Source: Ophiosphaerella korrae (taxonomy: Eukaryota; Ascomycota; Dothideomycetes; Pleosporales; Phaeosphaeriaceae). From it: a stretch of DNA of 64,000 bases. The notes below the pieces were generated by a model. It saw only the letters and a program-made list of their open reading frames with translations, was not told where the DNA came from and did no database searches. This document shows, one piece after another, positions 9,234 to 19,252 of this stretch (position 1 is its first letter; each line of letters starts with the position of its first letter). The position numbers and the translations under genes are program-made. Location of the stretch: NCBI GenBank assembly GCA_028456385.1, contig JALNQF010000013.1:124001-188000 (forward strand), given 5' to 3'.

Positions 9234-9905
9234 CTAGGTTGTCGGTTCAATTCTTGGTTGGGGCATTGTTTTTGAACTTTCAGGGACTGGTAGGTTGGAG
9301 CCGGTAGTAGCAGGGACTCGGGAGTAGTTGAGAAGAGACTTCCAATTAACGAACTTCTGTTTAGGAAGAAGCTTAGTGAGACCATCCGCCGGCTGAGACT
9401 TTGTATCAATATACGCGACTTTGAGAGTATCGGATTGAACTGCTTCGCGTAGCCAGTGATGATGAATATCAACGTGGCGAAGAGTAGTCTTTAGTTTTGG
9501 GGCTTCAGCTGTGAGGAGGCGAATTGTCTGCTGGTTATCACAGAAGAGGATCTGGTCATTATCTAGGCCGAGATCATGAAATACTCTCCACCACCAGATA
9601 CACTCAGTACCTGCAGATGAAGCAGCAATCAATTCAGCTTCAGTAGTTGATTTAGTGACGCAGCGTTGGAGAGTCGCTTTCCAGTCGATTGGGCCGCCAA
9701 AAAGATAGAAGATATAGGCTTGTGAGGATTTACGGGCAGCCTTGTGATCAGCGTAAGAAGCATCAGTTGCTCCAAAGAAGTCTGGTTCGTCTTGATTAAC
9801 AATTTGAATCGTATGATTGGTCTCAGAAGCTGAGTAGTGTAGAATCCGCCGTTTTGAGGCACGTTGAGCATCAGTTTCAAGTTGAGGGCCGGTTGCTCGT
9901 GATAG
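9234..9905 (-). mobile_element. Copia-type retrotransposon 3' fragment (RNase H end)
   Basis: The minus strand encodes the end of a Ty1/copia polyprotein. It starts around 9780 with FFGATDASYADHKAARKSSQ, then CVTKSTTEAELIAASSAGTE, CDNQQTIRLL, RHVDIHHHWLREAV and VAYIDTKSQPADGLTK, which are the RNase H signatures (D, E, D and the H-rich block). The reading continues across two overlapping frames near 9632. Everything upstream of RNase H (gag, protease, integrase, reverse transcriptase) is missing beyond about 9905, so the copy is 5'-truncated and dead. Its 3' side (8.6-9.2 kb) carries three hairpins and probably LTR sequence. Confidence 0.85.
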
Positions 9906-11796
9906 TCTCGACCCGCGGGCTTATTGTCACCTCCTAGTAAACTTCATGTTCACGATGTTAGAATAGCTTATTTTGAGGCTGAGAGTGTTAGATACGTTTC
10001 TTAGATTGATGTTCCTTATTAGTGTTTCATTGTAATGCATTGTGTATATCATTACTTTTGTATGCTAAAATCTGATGTGTTTCCTATTCAGATAACCTGC
10101 ATCCTCCCTTGTGGCACTAATGGGTACAATTACGTTTTAAAAGCCGGTATTTCAGAATCCCTATTGAATAAGATTTGGCTAAACATTTCCGGTCTGCCCG
10201 GGGATGTGGTGAGGTGTTTGATGCGGTAAAGGCTAACATCGATCGCGCCCTGGTTAGGTTAAGCGTATATTTCAAACTGCTTGGCACAGCTCCACAATGG
10301 CACAGACCATGAGTCAATTCTATCCACATACATTACCATCAATCTCACTCCATCTCACACGTACCGTTGTCAGCAATCACGGCATTCTAGCTACCTATAA
10401 TTCTATCATAAAGGTATTGTTCTCGTTATCGGCGCAAGGGAACAGCTTACAAATCAAGATTTAAAGGCCCAAGCGACCACCCCGCCTAAGTCCTGCACAC
10501 AAACGTCAGATCGACCGCGAACGATAGTTCCTCCCGCCGGTCAGCCTCGAAAGTATAGTTCCGGGATTGCTTAGAGTCGAAGAGCAGGTACAGCGTCAGT
10601 AAAGAGCGGATTGCTGAAGGTTGTACGTAAAGGCCTGTACCACTTGTCACACACATAACAGGCAGTAAGAGAAGCCAACGTCAAGACGCCTTCCTAAAGG
10701 AGCTCTGCACAGCCGCTGCCCAAAGAGCGCCAGCTGCCACCCTTGCTCCGCTTTCTCTACGGCATCTCGAAGCTACACTCTCGTGGACGATGCACCGACC
10801 CATCCGAGGGACTTAGTTCGCCTGGTCTAGCGTGATAAGCCAGGATCAAAGCTTCCAACACTGGCCGCGTGATAGCGCCCTCAAGGATCATCGACGAGAT
10901 ATACAAGCGTCGTTATGCAAGCTGCAAGCCTCCAGCACTGCTCGTGTCCACTACGACTTCAAGGATCCTTGGCACCCCGTACCTCCGTTGGCGCTCTCTC
11001 GAACCCTGTCTAGAAGCTACTTACGAGCCTGCTCGATACCTATATTCGGATACTCCTCCGTGTAGGTTTCAACTAGGCGTTGGAGAAGACGGCACGATGC
11101 CCTACAATTTCGTAATTTGGGTAAAGGCAGGACTGCGTCCTTGAGTGAACTTACACGATGGGATGTGTCGAGTTTGCGTAGCCTGCTCCGCCTCTTACCT
11201 CCTCACTGCTCGATTGCTCGACTGCCCAACTGTAGCGCCTATCACCAATTCAGGCATTTGCATCATCTGAGGCAGATTCGAGCTCTCACCTTTCTTGAAG
11301 CCTGCTCGCTGGCTGTGAGCCGACAGTCCGGCACGCTGCAGTTTCCGATAGATCACCACACTATGAGGAATCGTACCACTTTCCAGCTGAGGCGCACACT
11401 GCCACCTCCGGCATGCAGGATCAGCGCGAGAACCCTGGCTGTAGAGCATGAACAAGGCGCTGCTGTAAGTGATTGCTCCGTAGTCTTCATGCATAGAGGA
11501 GCAGGGTGCTTTCATTGGTAAAGACAACTCGCCTAGTGCAATTTCGAGCAAGCTCTCTTCCACATCTAGAGCTGGGCGTGCTTCATTGTGAAGCCACATG
11601 GAACCTTGATTGGTAGAGATATCATCGTAAAGTTCGAGGGAAGCACGTCCAAGCACCCTCTGAAGTCGGACCCTGCCATCCCACCGCTCAGGAGTCGAGC
11701 ATAAGTTACGGTAGGTCTGCCCTTCAATTTGTCGTTCTCCATTTGCGAATCACCATTTCTACCTCCGCACTTTTCATTCACACAAGCAAGCAAAAA
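9906..11796. other. 1.9 kb without a supported gene
   Basis: Several open frames exist (for example 11117-11521 plus and 11195-11656 minus) but they overlap each other, lack introns with sensible flanks and show no domain. 10.5-11.2 kb is locally GC-richer than its surroundings and may be an old, decayed insertion. Confidence 0.4.
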
Positions 11797-12444
11797 ATGG
11801 ATGGAGTATCTTATAGCTTTTTCGAAGATGTCGACATTTTCAGTCTCCTCGCCCTCGATCCGCATCACCTACGCCACCGCCCGATCGAAATCATCCTCAA
11901 AGAAATTCGAAAGGCCTATCTCAAGACTATGCTCATCGTCCATACCGATAGAACTAGAACGACAAATCCTAAACCCGCCCAAAGGTTGAATGCGTTGAAA
12001 GACTTCCTCGGTAACTTTAACAATCGCGGCGTTGTTCCAGAGAGAGCCACTGAGCTAGTGGAGAGAGGTTGTCAAAACCAGTCGTCAACACCAGACCCTC
12101 GGCTGAACCGGAAGACGCCAGTGCCGCGACGAACCGCATCCCAACCTGGCTCATCCCCCTCGAATCCTATTATTCTTGATGCACCTGGAATCAGCACTAC
12201 ATTCCACCCAAGTTCACCTTCCAATTCCATTGCACTTGGAATCAACGCCGCAACCCCAGAGCAAGGACACAATGGGAGTAAGAGGACGGCCAGGCATCGT
12301 AGGGAACGTCGCACCCACCAACGCCCGACTGAGAAGGCCTATCGTCTGTCGCGAGGTTCTCGATGGGTTCCCGCGCCATACGCTGATGAGAGCGACATCG
12401 AAAGTGTATGGGAACAGGATTGGGATAGTGATGATGTCCTTTAG
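11797..12444 (+). CDS. J-domain-like protein with HTD in place of HPD
   Basis: Single exon, 215 residues, starting at ATG 11797 (MDGVSYSFFEDV). Residues about 9-70 follow a DnaJ fold: DIFSLLALD, then EIRKAYLKTMLIVHTDR and LNALKDFLGNF. The loop that should read HPD reads HTD. Since the HPD triplet is what stimulates Hsp70 ATPase, this protein probably no longer works as a standard co-chaperone. The rest is a low-complexity S/P/R-rich tail with a basic KRTARHRRERRTHQR patch and an acidic end (ESVWEQDWDSDD). The family is common in filamentous fungi; the role is unknown. Confidence 0.65.
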   Translation: MDGVSYSFFEDVDIFSLLALDPHHLRHRPIEIILKEIRKAYLKTMLIVHTDRTRTTNPKPAQRLNALKDFLGNFNNRGVVPERATELVERGCQNQSSTPDPRLNRKTPVPRRTASQPGSSPSNPIILDAPGISTTFHPSSPSNSIALGINAATPEQGHNGSKRTARHRRERRTHQRPTEKAYRLSRGSRWVPAPYADESDIESVWEQDWDSDDVL

Positions 12445-12748
12445 AATGGGCGGATTAGCACTCTAGAAATGCATTGATCTGATCCTTGTTTGGCCTTTGA
12501 AGTCTTGGGGTGAATGTAGAACTGGAGGTACTCCAAATGGAGATAATTGGTTGTATGATGTCAATATCTCGCTGATGCGCATTCAACAATCGAGAAGCCG
12601 ATGAAGCAGTCTCCGTCACGCTTGGAGGGTTTGGGGGCGATGTAGGCTCGATCCGGGTTACGCGGGTTGGTATGATGAGAAGGACCAAAGGAAGCGTTCC
12701 GTGACATAAGGGACGGAGCCATCGACATCTGACATCGTCTATGGTTTG

Positions 12749-13240
12749 TCAGCGAGTCCGCGTCCTCATTGAAAGCCCGCACTTATCTGAGAGCATACTA
12801 TCTTGATTATAGGCGCGTTGAAGCTTTATTGTTTTCACAACCCTGTGATATGACAAAAATAGACTGGCCATGATCTGGGCCCCTTTTGATATAGATCCGT
12901 TTCGATTTTGCGTCCCTACAGCTTTCGGACTCTTGCTATTTTTTTTATTACCTACCATCACGCCTTTGCTGGAGCCCAAAATACGAACAAGCTCGTGGAT
13001 GTCGTCATCGGTGATGAAACCAGGGCCAATGTCGATGAATTGCTTAATCCCGTGTCCGAGCATGTACCTTATGCAACGACGAAGGAACGAGCGGTTCTCT
13101 TCGGCAGCCCCCAAGACGTCAGGTATAGCCTTCTGGACTTCAATTGCAGTTTCCCGATCAGCAGCTGAACTGGTGTTACCATTGAGAAAGGCATTGTAAA
13201 TCCCGGCAACATTAGGCTTTGTTACACGGGTATCGTGCAT
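12749..13240 (-). pseudogene. Truncated S-adenosyl methyltransferase (PF04672-like)
   Basis: Begins at ATG 13240 with HDTRVTKPNVAGIYNAFLNG, AADRETA, NRSFLRRCIRYM and GIKQFIDIGPG. These are the opening motifs of the mostly actinobacterial Methyltransf_19 family, including the SAM-binding D-I-G-x-G. The match stops after about 90 residues (DIHELVRILGSS). The rest of the 163-codon frame is unrelated and the usual acidic SAM-ribose loop is absent. A possible donor (GTAGGT) follows but no continuing exon was found. Family length is about 260-280 residues, so this is a remnant, probably of a laterally acquired gene. Confidence 0.6.
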
Positions 13241-14078
13241 TTTCTCTTGTCAAGGCGATTGTAGCAGTGGTATGAAAGCCATAGTGAGATTTCTAGAAAG
13301 GTTTATGAACTGAAAGGGAAGTTTTTTCTTGCGAAGCTCGAAGTTTGATTTATTCGTACGAGCAATCGGCTAATTGACCTCGCGACTTTATAGCTGACCT
13401 CGTCTTACCTCAGTTATAAATACAGCAGTCGTCCGGCCATATATGGTGCATAAGGCAATCAATGGTAAGAATATGTCAAGACGTCTGTTGGGCTGACAAC
13501 TTCGTTTAGTGCCTTCACGTGGGCCAGGATGCCCTGGATCACGCTGCAGATACGACTCACAGCCTCAAAAAGCAAGGGCCTACTGTAACCTTAAATAGCG
13601 CCACCTCCGCATCTTTCGTCCTATTCTCCGATTGGTCAATTGATCCATCAACCTTGCCTTAGCCTTTTCCCGGTCATGCCGTGTCCCGATTTTGGGTTTT
13701 GGCAGTGCCATTGCTACCCGGATCTTCTGCCATTCGACCCTTGCTTATGAGAGGCTTTAAGCAAGGCCGCCAACAAAAATGCTTCCCCCTTTTGACAACT
13801 GATCCTGCACCGTCAGCGTAACAGCCTGGATCCGACTTCTGATGTGACTTGGTAGTACTTTATTCACAAATCTTTCTCACTCACAAATAAGGGGCAATAT
13901 ATCCCTAGATGTCGCAATAATATACTTGCCTTCTGGTGGTGATGAACTTTTAGGTAGAGAACGTTTGAAATTTGACTATAAACGTGCGTCTAATTACAAA
14001 CGACTTGCTCCCCAAGCCCGCAGGGGACGGACCAATCCAGCGTCATATGATAGCACTCCGCTTGGTCAGCATTCCTCC
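13241..14078. other. Intergenic with a lone CArG-like site
   Basis: GTCCCGATTTTGGGTT at 13683-13698 contains CC-GATTTT-GG but has no intact gene within 350 bp. A short frame at 13926-14171 lacks an ATG start and is not supported. Confidence 0.35.
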
Positions 14079-14840
14079 TTAAAGGAGGCTTACAATAGCA
14101 ACATGAAACACAAGAAACGGAAGCAGCCCAGGTACGTTAATGTGCCCATGCGACGTACCGTCACCTGTTAAGACTGTAAGTGCCGTTCGAGGAGAGGAAG
14201 ACGAATTGACGAAAGAGCCATTGGTCATGTTATAACCAGCTGTCCAGTTTGATCGAGGAGTAAAGCTACTCGATGCGTTATTGCGCTGGCTTGGGGCGCC
14301 TGTGACTTCTGGTGCCAAATTACTATGCAGACCGCCAACTTCCGTAGTACTTGCTGCAGTAGAGGTGTAGCCGGATTCCATACCGAGCGGCAACGCTGAG
14401 GAGCCAGTCCGTGTGAGGACTACAGTCACAGTCCCAACAAAATTGCTGACCTGAATTTGTATGGTAGCTTTCATGGTACTAGAGCTGTTCATAATTTGGG
14501 TCGGGCCTGGGCAAGCCCCCTGCGCCGTCGTGCTCATTGCAACGGTCTGCGCATTACCCGGCACCGAACTCTGACCCATCACCGTTCCAAACACGGTCGG
14601 CGCGGAAATTAGGCTGACAGTTGTAGCATTTATTACCGTTCTGATGCTTGATTCAACTGTTAAAGGAGTTGAAAATCGTTGAAAAGTTGTCTCGATGCTG
14701 CCGGTCTTAGAAACTTGTCCGATAAATGGTCCAAAGGTAGCGAAAGTTGCTTTGGGTGTCACGTTCGAACAAGCTACCTGCGCAGGTAGCAGGCTTAAGC
14801 CAAGGGCGAAAAAAAGTGGAAATATCATAAAGGACCTCAT
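14079..14840 (-). CDS. Secreted, probably GPI-anchored Ser/Thr-rich protein
   Basis: Single exon, 253 residues, starting at ATG 14840. A signal peptide (MRSFMIFPLFFALGLSLLPA) is followed by a beta-rich, Thr/Ser/Val-rich body, several N-x-S/T sites, a Ser/Asn-rich stalk and a hydrophobic C-terminus (PGLLPFLVFHVAIVSLL) after a small-residue region. This is the layout of a GPI-anchored wall protein. No enzyme domain is recognised. It shares a 195-bp divergent promoter with the coiled-coil gene at 15036, with two CArG-like elements between them. Confidence 0.7.
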   Translation of the reverse strand: MRSFMIFPLFFALGLSLLPAQVACSNVTPKATFATFGPFIGQVSKTGSIETTFQRFSTPLTVESSIRTVINATTVSLISAPTVFGTVMGQSSVPGNAQTVAMSTTAQGACPGPTQIMNSSSTMKATIQIQVSNFVGTVTVVLTRTGSSALPLGMESGYTSTAASTTEVGGLHSNLAPEVTGAPSQRNNASSSFTPRSNWTAGYNMTNGSFVNSSSSPRTALTVLTGDGTSHGHINVPGLLPFLVFHVAIVSLL

Positions 14841-14910
14841 TCTTACCAGAAAATTGCAACGGAGGTAATGCGAGAACTTGGACAAGTGATGTAGATGTGT
14901 ATTGTGAGGA

Positions 14911-14954
14911 GGGCCCGGAATCGGTCTTACGGAAAGGGTCCAGAATCAGGCACC
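14911..14954. promoter_or_regulatory. Paired CArG-like elements in a divergent promoter
   Basis: GGGCCCGGAATCGGTC (14911-14926) and GGGTCCAGAATCAGGCACC (14936-14954) lie 71 bp from the minus start at 14840 and 82 bp from the plus start at 15036. Spacing between the two cores is about 25 bp. Confidence 0.6.
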
Positions 14955-15035
14955 ACCGGCTCAAGGTCAACACTGTAAAAGTCGAGATAGAACTACTTTG
15001 CCTTTCAAAATCAAACTCATCAAAGTGTGATTGAC

Positions 15036-15401
15036 ATGGATTCAGATTCAGATTACGACAGAGAGCTTCCAAACTCAGATCCGCCAACCCCGATCGAGGC
15101 TGGTTCCTTTGATTTGCTGACCCAAAGGGTCGAGGAGTTTCAGCGAATGCATCAGCTCGAGACAATAGAGAGGCTTACAATCGAAAATAACACAATGCAG
15201 AATGCCATTGTGCAATACCAAAAGCTTTGGTGTTCAACCCTTCAATTGCTTGAACAGGCGCTTGAAGCTTTGCAATCATTGCAGAGAGCATTTGAAAACT
15301 GCGTCAGTGAAGACATTGCTGCAGAAAAAGATTGGTTAGAATTTTGGGGGATTAGAAAGGAAAATCAGAGTCAGCAATATAGTCCTGCAGGTTGGATATA
15401 A
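15036..15401 (+). CDS. Small coiled-coil protein, family A
   Basis: Single exon, 121 residues, from ATG 15036 (MDSDSDYDREL). An acidic N-terminus with DPPTP is followed by one long helix containing ERLTIENNTMQNAI, QYQKLWCSTLQLLEQALEAL and SLQRAFENC. The EN...YQ...LLE...SLQ.A spacing matches the protein at 21657 and the broken copy at about 25.6 kb, so these three form a family. No named domain. The shared promoter with the GPI-type gene contains two CArG-like elements. Confidence 0.65.
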   Translation: MDSDSDYDRELPNSDPPTPIEAGSFDLLTQRVEEFQRMHQLETIERLTIENNTMQNAIVQYQKLWCSTLQLLEQALEALQSLQRAFENCVSEDIAAEKDWLEFWGIRKENQSQQYSPAGWI

Positions 15402-15496
15402 GAATCGGATTCTTGAACTGAAACTCTATAAACTAAGCATGTACCAAGTGGGAACATCCCAGAAGAAGCGATGTGAAAGTTCATCTTGAAGCCCTA

Positions 15497-16488
15497 TCAG
15501 TGAAAGCCCTCTAGTTCAGTTGCGGTGCTCCGGGATAGTTCTGACCTTGATGCAGGATGACCCTTTGGAGCCACTAGCGGCTTCTCCACGAATGGATATT
15601 TGTAGAAGGTCCGTAGAGACTTTTTCCGCTGGGGTGTGGGGGAGACGGGGCTGACGAGTTCATTCCGGACGCTGGGGGATGCTGGCTCAAAATCCATTGC
15701 GACCGGGACCGTCTGTTCCCCAATGGACATGGAATCCTCCTCTGTGTTCTTCGGGCCATTTCTCTGCCTAGCTCGCCTCGCAACGAATATCAGGGCAGCG
15801 GTGAGCACTATTGCTAGTAGGATGCCGATGACTATACCGGCAATGGCACCGCCTGATACCTTCTGGCTCTTCGAGTTCTTAGACGGGGGAAACGTTAGAT
15901 TCGGCTGCAAGCCTGGACTAAAGCCTTCTGCTGGCCAAGACTGGCCTGGAAGGAGCTGATAGTCTGCGTTGATTGCTGCAGATTTTTGAGTGTCTATAGA
16001 CTGGCCTTCGGCAGGATTGATCACCCCAATCATTCCGTTCGGATGGCATGAGTCGAGTGCTGTACAATAGAACCATATAGGGAGGCGATCTCCAATAGTT
16101 ATATTGAAAGTCGGGATCTGTAACGGCATTAGTTATCTTCAGCAAGTAGGAATGTAGGGAAGAATACATCTCCATTAGTTGAGACTGTTTGCGTGAGGAA
16201 ATTTTCAGAGTGAAATCCTGTTCGCCCAGGATGGATCAACTCATAGGGTACGCAAGGGTTGCAATGACCGTTCCCGCACGCTTCAGATACCGTATATTCT
16301 CCGCGAACCACCGAGTGGTTAGTCGGGAAGAACTCAAAGACGACCAGGTCCCCAACACCCGCAGTTGTCGTTGTCGGATCAAACATGTTACTACCTCCAA
16401 ACCCAACTCTTATTTTGTGGACCTGGGCTGCGTCTACAAGCACTACAGCTAGAAGCAGAAGTAAGGACCGGCCACAAGAATGAGTCAT
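15497..16488 (-). CDS. Cupredoxin-domain membrane-anchored surface protein
   Basis: Exons 16488-16168 and 16117-15497 (minus), intron 50 bp (GTATTC...TTACAG), 313 residues. A signal peptide precedes one cupredoxin domain (VHKIRVGFGG, DLVVFEFFPTNHSVV, then IPTFNITIGDRLPIWFYC and SCHPNGMIGVINP). The His, Cys, His and Met of a type 1 copper site are all present (TNH, FYC, CHPNGM). A single transmembrane helix (AIAGIVIGILLAIVLTAALI) and a basic, Ser/Pro-rich cytoplasmic tail follow. This is the fungal extracellular cupredoxin/serine-rich type found on plant- and lichen-associated fungi; substrate unknown. Confidence 0.85.
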
Positions 16489-17223
16489 GGTGAAAAACGA
16501 CAAAAGGAGTGACTTGAGATTCTGTAAGTTTGTTGATGCCAGCGATAAATGAAAGAGGAAAGTAATGCCTTTTGTCCTGCACAGAATGCTGCGAGCTTTG
16601 CGAGGGTCAGGTGGGACCCGGTTTTGGGAACCTTGCTGCGGGGCGGCGCAGATAGCTTGAATGTTCGGAGGCGGTGCCACTCGTGGACCGGCATCTTAGC
16701 TCACTGGGTGCAATCCTACTAAGGGTTTCTATTATCGACTTCTGCCTACAGTTCGTTTATTCCATATCTATTCGCACTTGAGCCTTAGTATATATATCTG
16801 GACCCTGCATTATCAGACTCGTGAAATACTCCAGCGGAAATCACTTATATTGTAATCACAACTACGAACGTCGCTGTAATGTATTTTTTGTTACATTTAC
16901 TCTAAGGCAATAGGCATACAAAAGCACAAAGACCAGAACACTCAGCAATGAGGACATTTGTCGCGAGAATTATCGGAATAGGCCACAGCCAAATCGAACT
17001 CTAAGAGAGAAATCCAGCCAAGAGGTACACTAGCATCCAGACATCAAGTGAAATATTCACTTCGAAAACTTGTTCGCTTAAACTTCATGCGAAATTCTTA
17101 TCAATGAGTCAAACGCAACACTGGAAATTGTCATTCAAGATTCGCAGAACAATTGCCTGATTAAGTTGTTGGATGATAAAGCAAATTGTTTCTATTTGAT
17201 TATCTTTGGCCGGTTATAGGAAT
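16489..17223. other. Intergenic, nothing supported
   Basis: Promoter side of the cupredoxin gene. No coding frame or repeat is evident. Confidence 0.4.
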
Positions 17224-17239
17224 GGCCCAATTCTGGGCC
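17224..17239. promoter_or_regulatory. CArG-like palindrome without an evident target
   Basis: GGCCCAATTCTGGGCC has 6-bp perfect arms and a CC-AATTCT-GG core. A TATA-like AAATATAG follows on the plus strand, then an ATG at 17277 with a frame of only 42 codons that runs antisense to the 3' end of the coiled-coil gene. Confidence 0.45.
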
Positions 17240-17301
17240 AAGTGTCTAAATATAGAAGAGAACAGTCCAAGTCATCATGTCTTCATTAATGACACACGGT
17301 C

Positions 17302-17917
17302 CTAGGCCTCTTCTGCTTTCGCCTCATTCTTCGATTTCAGATGCTTGCGGGCCCTTCCACGTTTCTTCTCTGGCTCAAGTGGAACATCCAGATCATTGAC
17401 GTCAGCAGGCCTTTGGCGTTTTGGAGTTATCGGGGATTTCTGTACTAGAGATTGAGAACTCCTCACTGCCTCTCCCTCCAACCTATCAAGCCTAGACAAG
17501 GCTATACCGAGTTCTTTTTTCGCTTCGTGGTTTTCTCTCTCGAGTTCTTTAACTCTATCCTCACAGGAATGCACACACTTCTGCATCTCTTGATGAACGT
17601 TTTCGTATTGATGAAATAAGTTCATATAGTACTGGTTGTTACCAGCCAAGAGGTCGTATTGCTTGCGGAGGTCTCTCAGCTTGCGGAACTCCCGATAGTA
17701 TGCAGATTCGTATCTCTCAGATGTCGATTTGCAAGCATCCAGTCCGCTGTAGCAAGCTTGAAGATGCTGGTAAATTTTGGCAAGGTGCTTTTGAGTCGTT
17801 GCGACCGGGTGCTCGGGGGTATCTTCATGAAAATCCTAATGGTGTTAGACGGGATATGCATGTACCTGTAGAACGAACCTGGGCTGCGGTATTGGATGTT
17901 TCACACTGAGATGCCAT
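17302..17917 (-). CDS. Coiled-coil protein with basic tail
   Basis: Exons 17917-17879 and 17835-17302 (minus), 43-bp intron with GTTCGT donor, CTAAC branch site and TTAG acceptor, 190 residues. After a short N-terminus (MASQCETSNTAAQ) the protein is helical, with repeated Y/H/K heptads (KHLAKIYQHLQACYSGLD, ERYESAYYREFRKL, VKELERENHEAKKELG). A basic nuclear-type tail (EPEKKRGRARKHLKSKNE) follows. No named domain is seen. The size, helix and basic end fit a nuclear coiled-coil protein like its neighbours. Confidence 0.7.
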
Positions 17918-18750
17918 TTTAATTAAGCAGAAGATGAGAATAAGGTAAGAGGCAGAGCTGTTTCGATTTTGGGTTGAGAACATCAAGCTCTTTGCGCATT
18001 AGACTGCTGATTTAAAGAACATTTCCTGTGGAGATGGACGAGGAAGTGGATGTGGCGTGGGACGGAACGCTCAGAGCCGTCGCATCCTGAGCTTAGAATA
18101 GTATTTCGAGGGTGAATCTATTTTTTCTGAATATTTGATACCCGCTGATGAGGTTGACAGATACTGGAATTGTGGAGACAGAGTGCGGTAGTACTGCAAC
18201 CCTGCTGTTCGCGATCCTTCAGCAAGGATTTCCTAAACTCTGCCTTGCTACCCCACCTACGTCGCCCGCATGAGCTATCAGCCAATTATAGAATGAGAAT
18301 AAGGCTGGCAAGGTAAAACCCTGAACAAGGGCTTAACACACTAGAGCCCCTGTTGGTCTTAAATTTTCAACAATCTTAGCATAGAACAGACCCTAGTAGG
18401 GGCTGCAAAGACCTTTGGCAAGGGTAATAGCAAATGAGAAGCCCCCAAATCTGTTACTAACGACCCGTTGGTCCCCAACACTCGGGTCTATCATTTCAAA
18501 CTTTAATATGCAAAATGCTGATCAATAGCTGCCGCGCGCTTAACCGTTGTTCTCATGTGGGCTTACTCCAATTTTAAACATAACCAACACAACCCTTGCC
18601 GCGCTTAAACATGGTCGTCGGAGGGCTCACCTTCTCATTTGACGTGGGACAGAAGTCCAATTCTTTCGAGCGAATGGTCTCATCCAACATAACTTGAACA
18701 ACTTCACAAATTTTATCATTTATTTCATGTTTGTACAAACTTTTCATACA
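17918..18750. other. Intergenic, nothing supported
   Basis: No gene-like frame. A GACCCGTTGGTCCCCAACAC word at 18469-18488 is reminiscent of the GGNCC element but lacks the CC-N6-GG core. Confidence 0.35.
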
Positions 18751-19110
18751 TTAGTGTTGGCGGGAAGATTTAGTTAAAGCCTCACGGGAGACCACCGTGA
18801 GGCCTTTTCGATTCTTGATATCGGCTTTAAGTAGCTCCTCTAGCCTCACGTTCCCTTCATCCAGAGCATCGTAGGTCATGTCGGTCCTCTCCTCAATTTT
18901 TTTCACAATGTCCTCTCCTAGTCCCCTCGGGGAGAACTCTCCCCGCACAAAAAGGCGCATGTCGAGAATCCAGCATCAATCTCGGCATATGAGGCGGGCT
19001 TACTCGTCCAGAGTCTTACATTCGGACTCCACCTCCCAGAAAAGAGCGATCCTTCGTGTTTTTACTTCACGGTTACGGTATCCTTAAGTAGCTTTTCGAC
19101 GAAATGACTT
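18751..19110 (-). pseudogene. Broken small gene with several in-frame stops
   Basis: One minus-strand frame reads LKLKSFRRKAT, stop, GYRNREVKTRRIALFWEVES ECKTLDE, stop, ARLICRD, stop, CWILDMRLFVRGEF and then a helical end (GEDIVKKIEERTDMTYDALD, VRLEELLKADI). The interrupting codons (TAA, TAA, TGA) are each one C-to-T step from CAA or CGA. The end also folds back on itself (GCCTCACGG and its complement at 18780-18804). The family is unknown, but charge pattern and length resemble the nearby coiled-coil genes. Confidence 0.35.
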
Positions 19111-19252
19111 CAATTTTAGTAAACAACGATGAATTACAACAGTGTTCGATGACCTATGCGCCAAAGCCAATCTCTACCTCTTTCTCTCTGAATTCTGTCG
19201 AGCCGTACTAAAGAATGGCGGTCATCGCCTACTAGCGCTACCCAGCCTTTCG

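Noticed and set aside
9243..9262. GGTTCAATTCTTGGTTGGGG as a tRNA-derived end or primer site
   Set aside because: The arms do not pair as a T-stem, and the position is at the 3' side of the Copia relic, where a primer site is not expected.
11195..11656. A 153-codon minus frame
   Set aside because: Overlaps other frames, no ATG-supported gene model, introns or motif; probably chance in GC-rich DNA.
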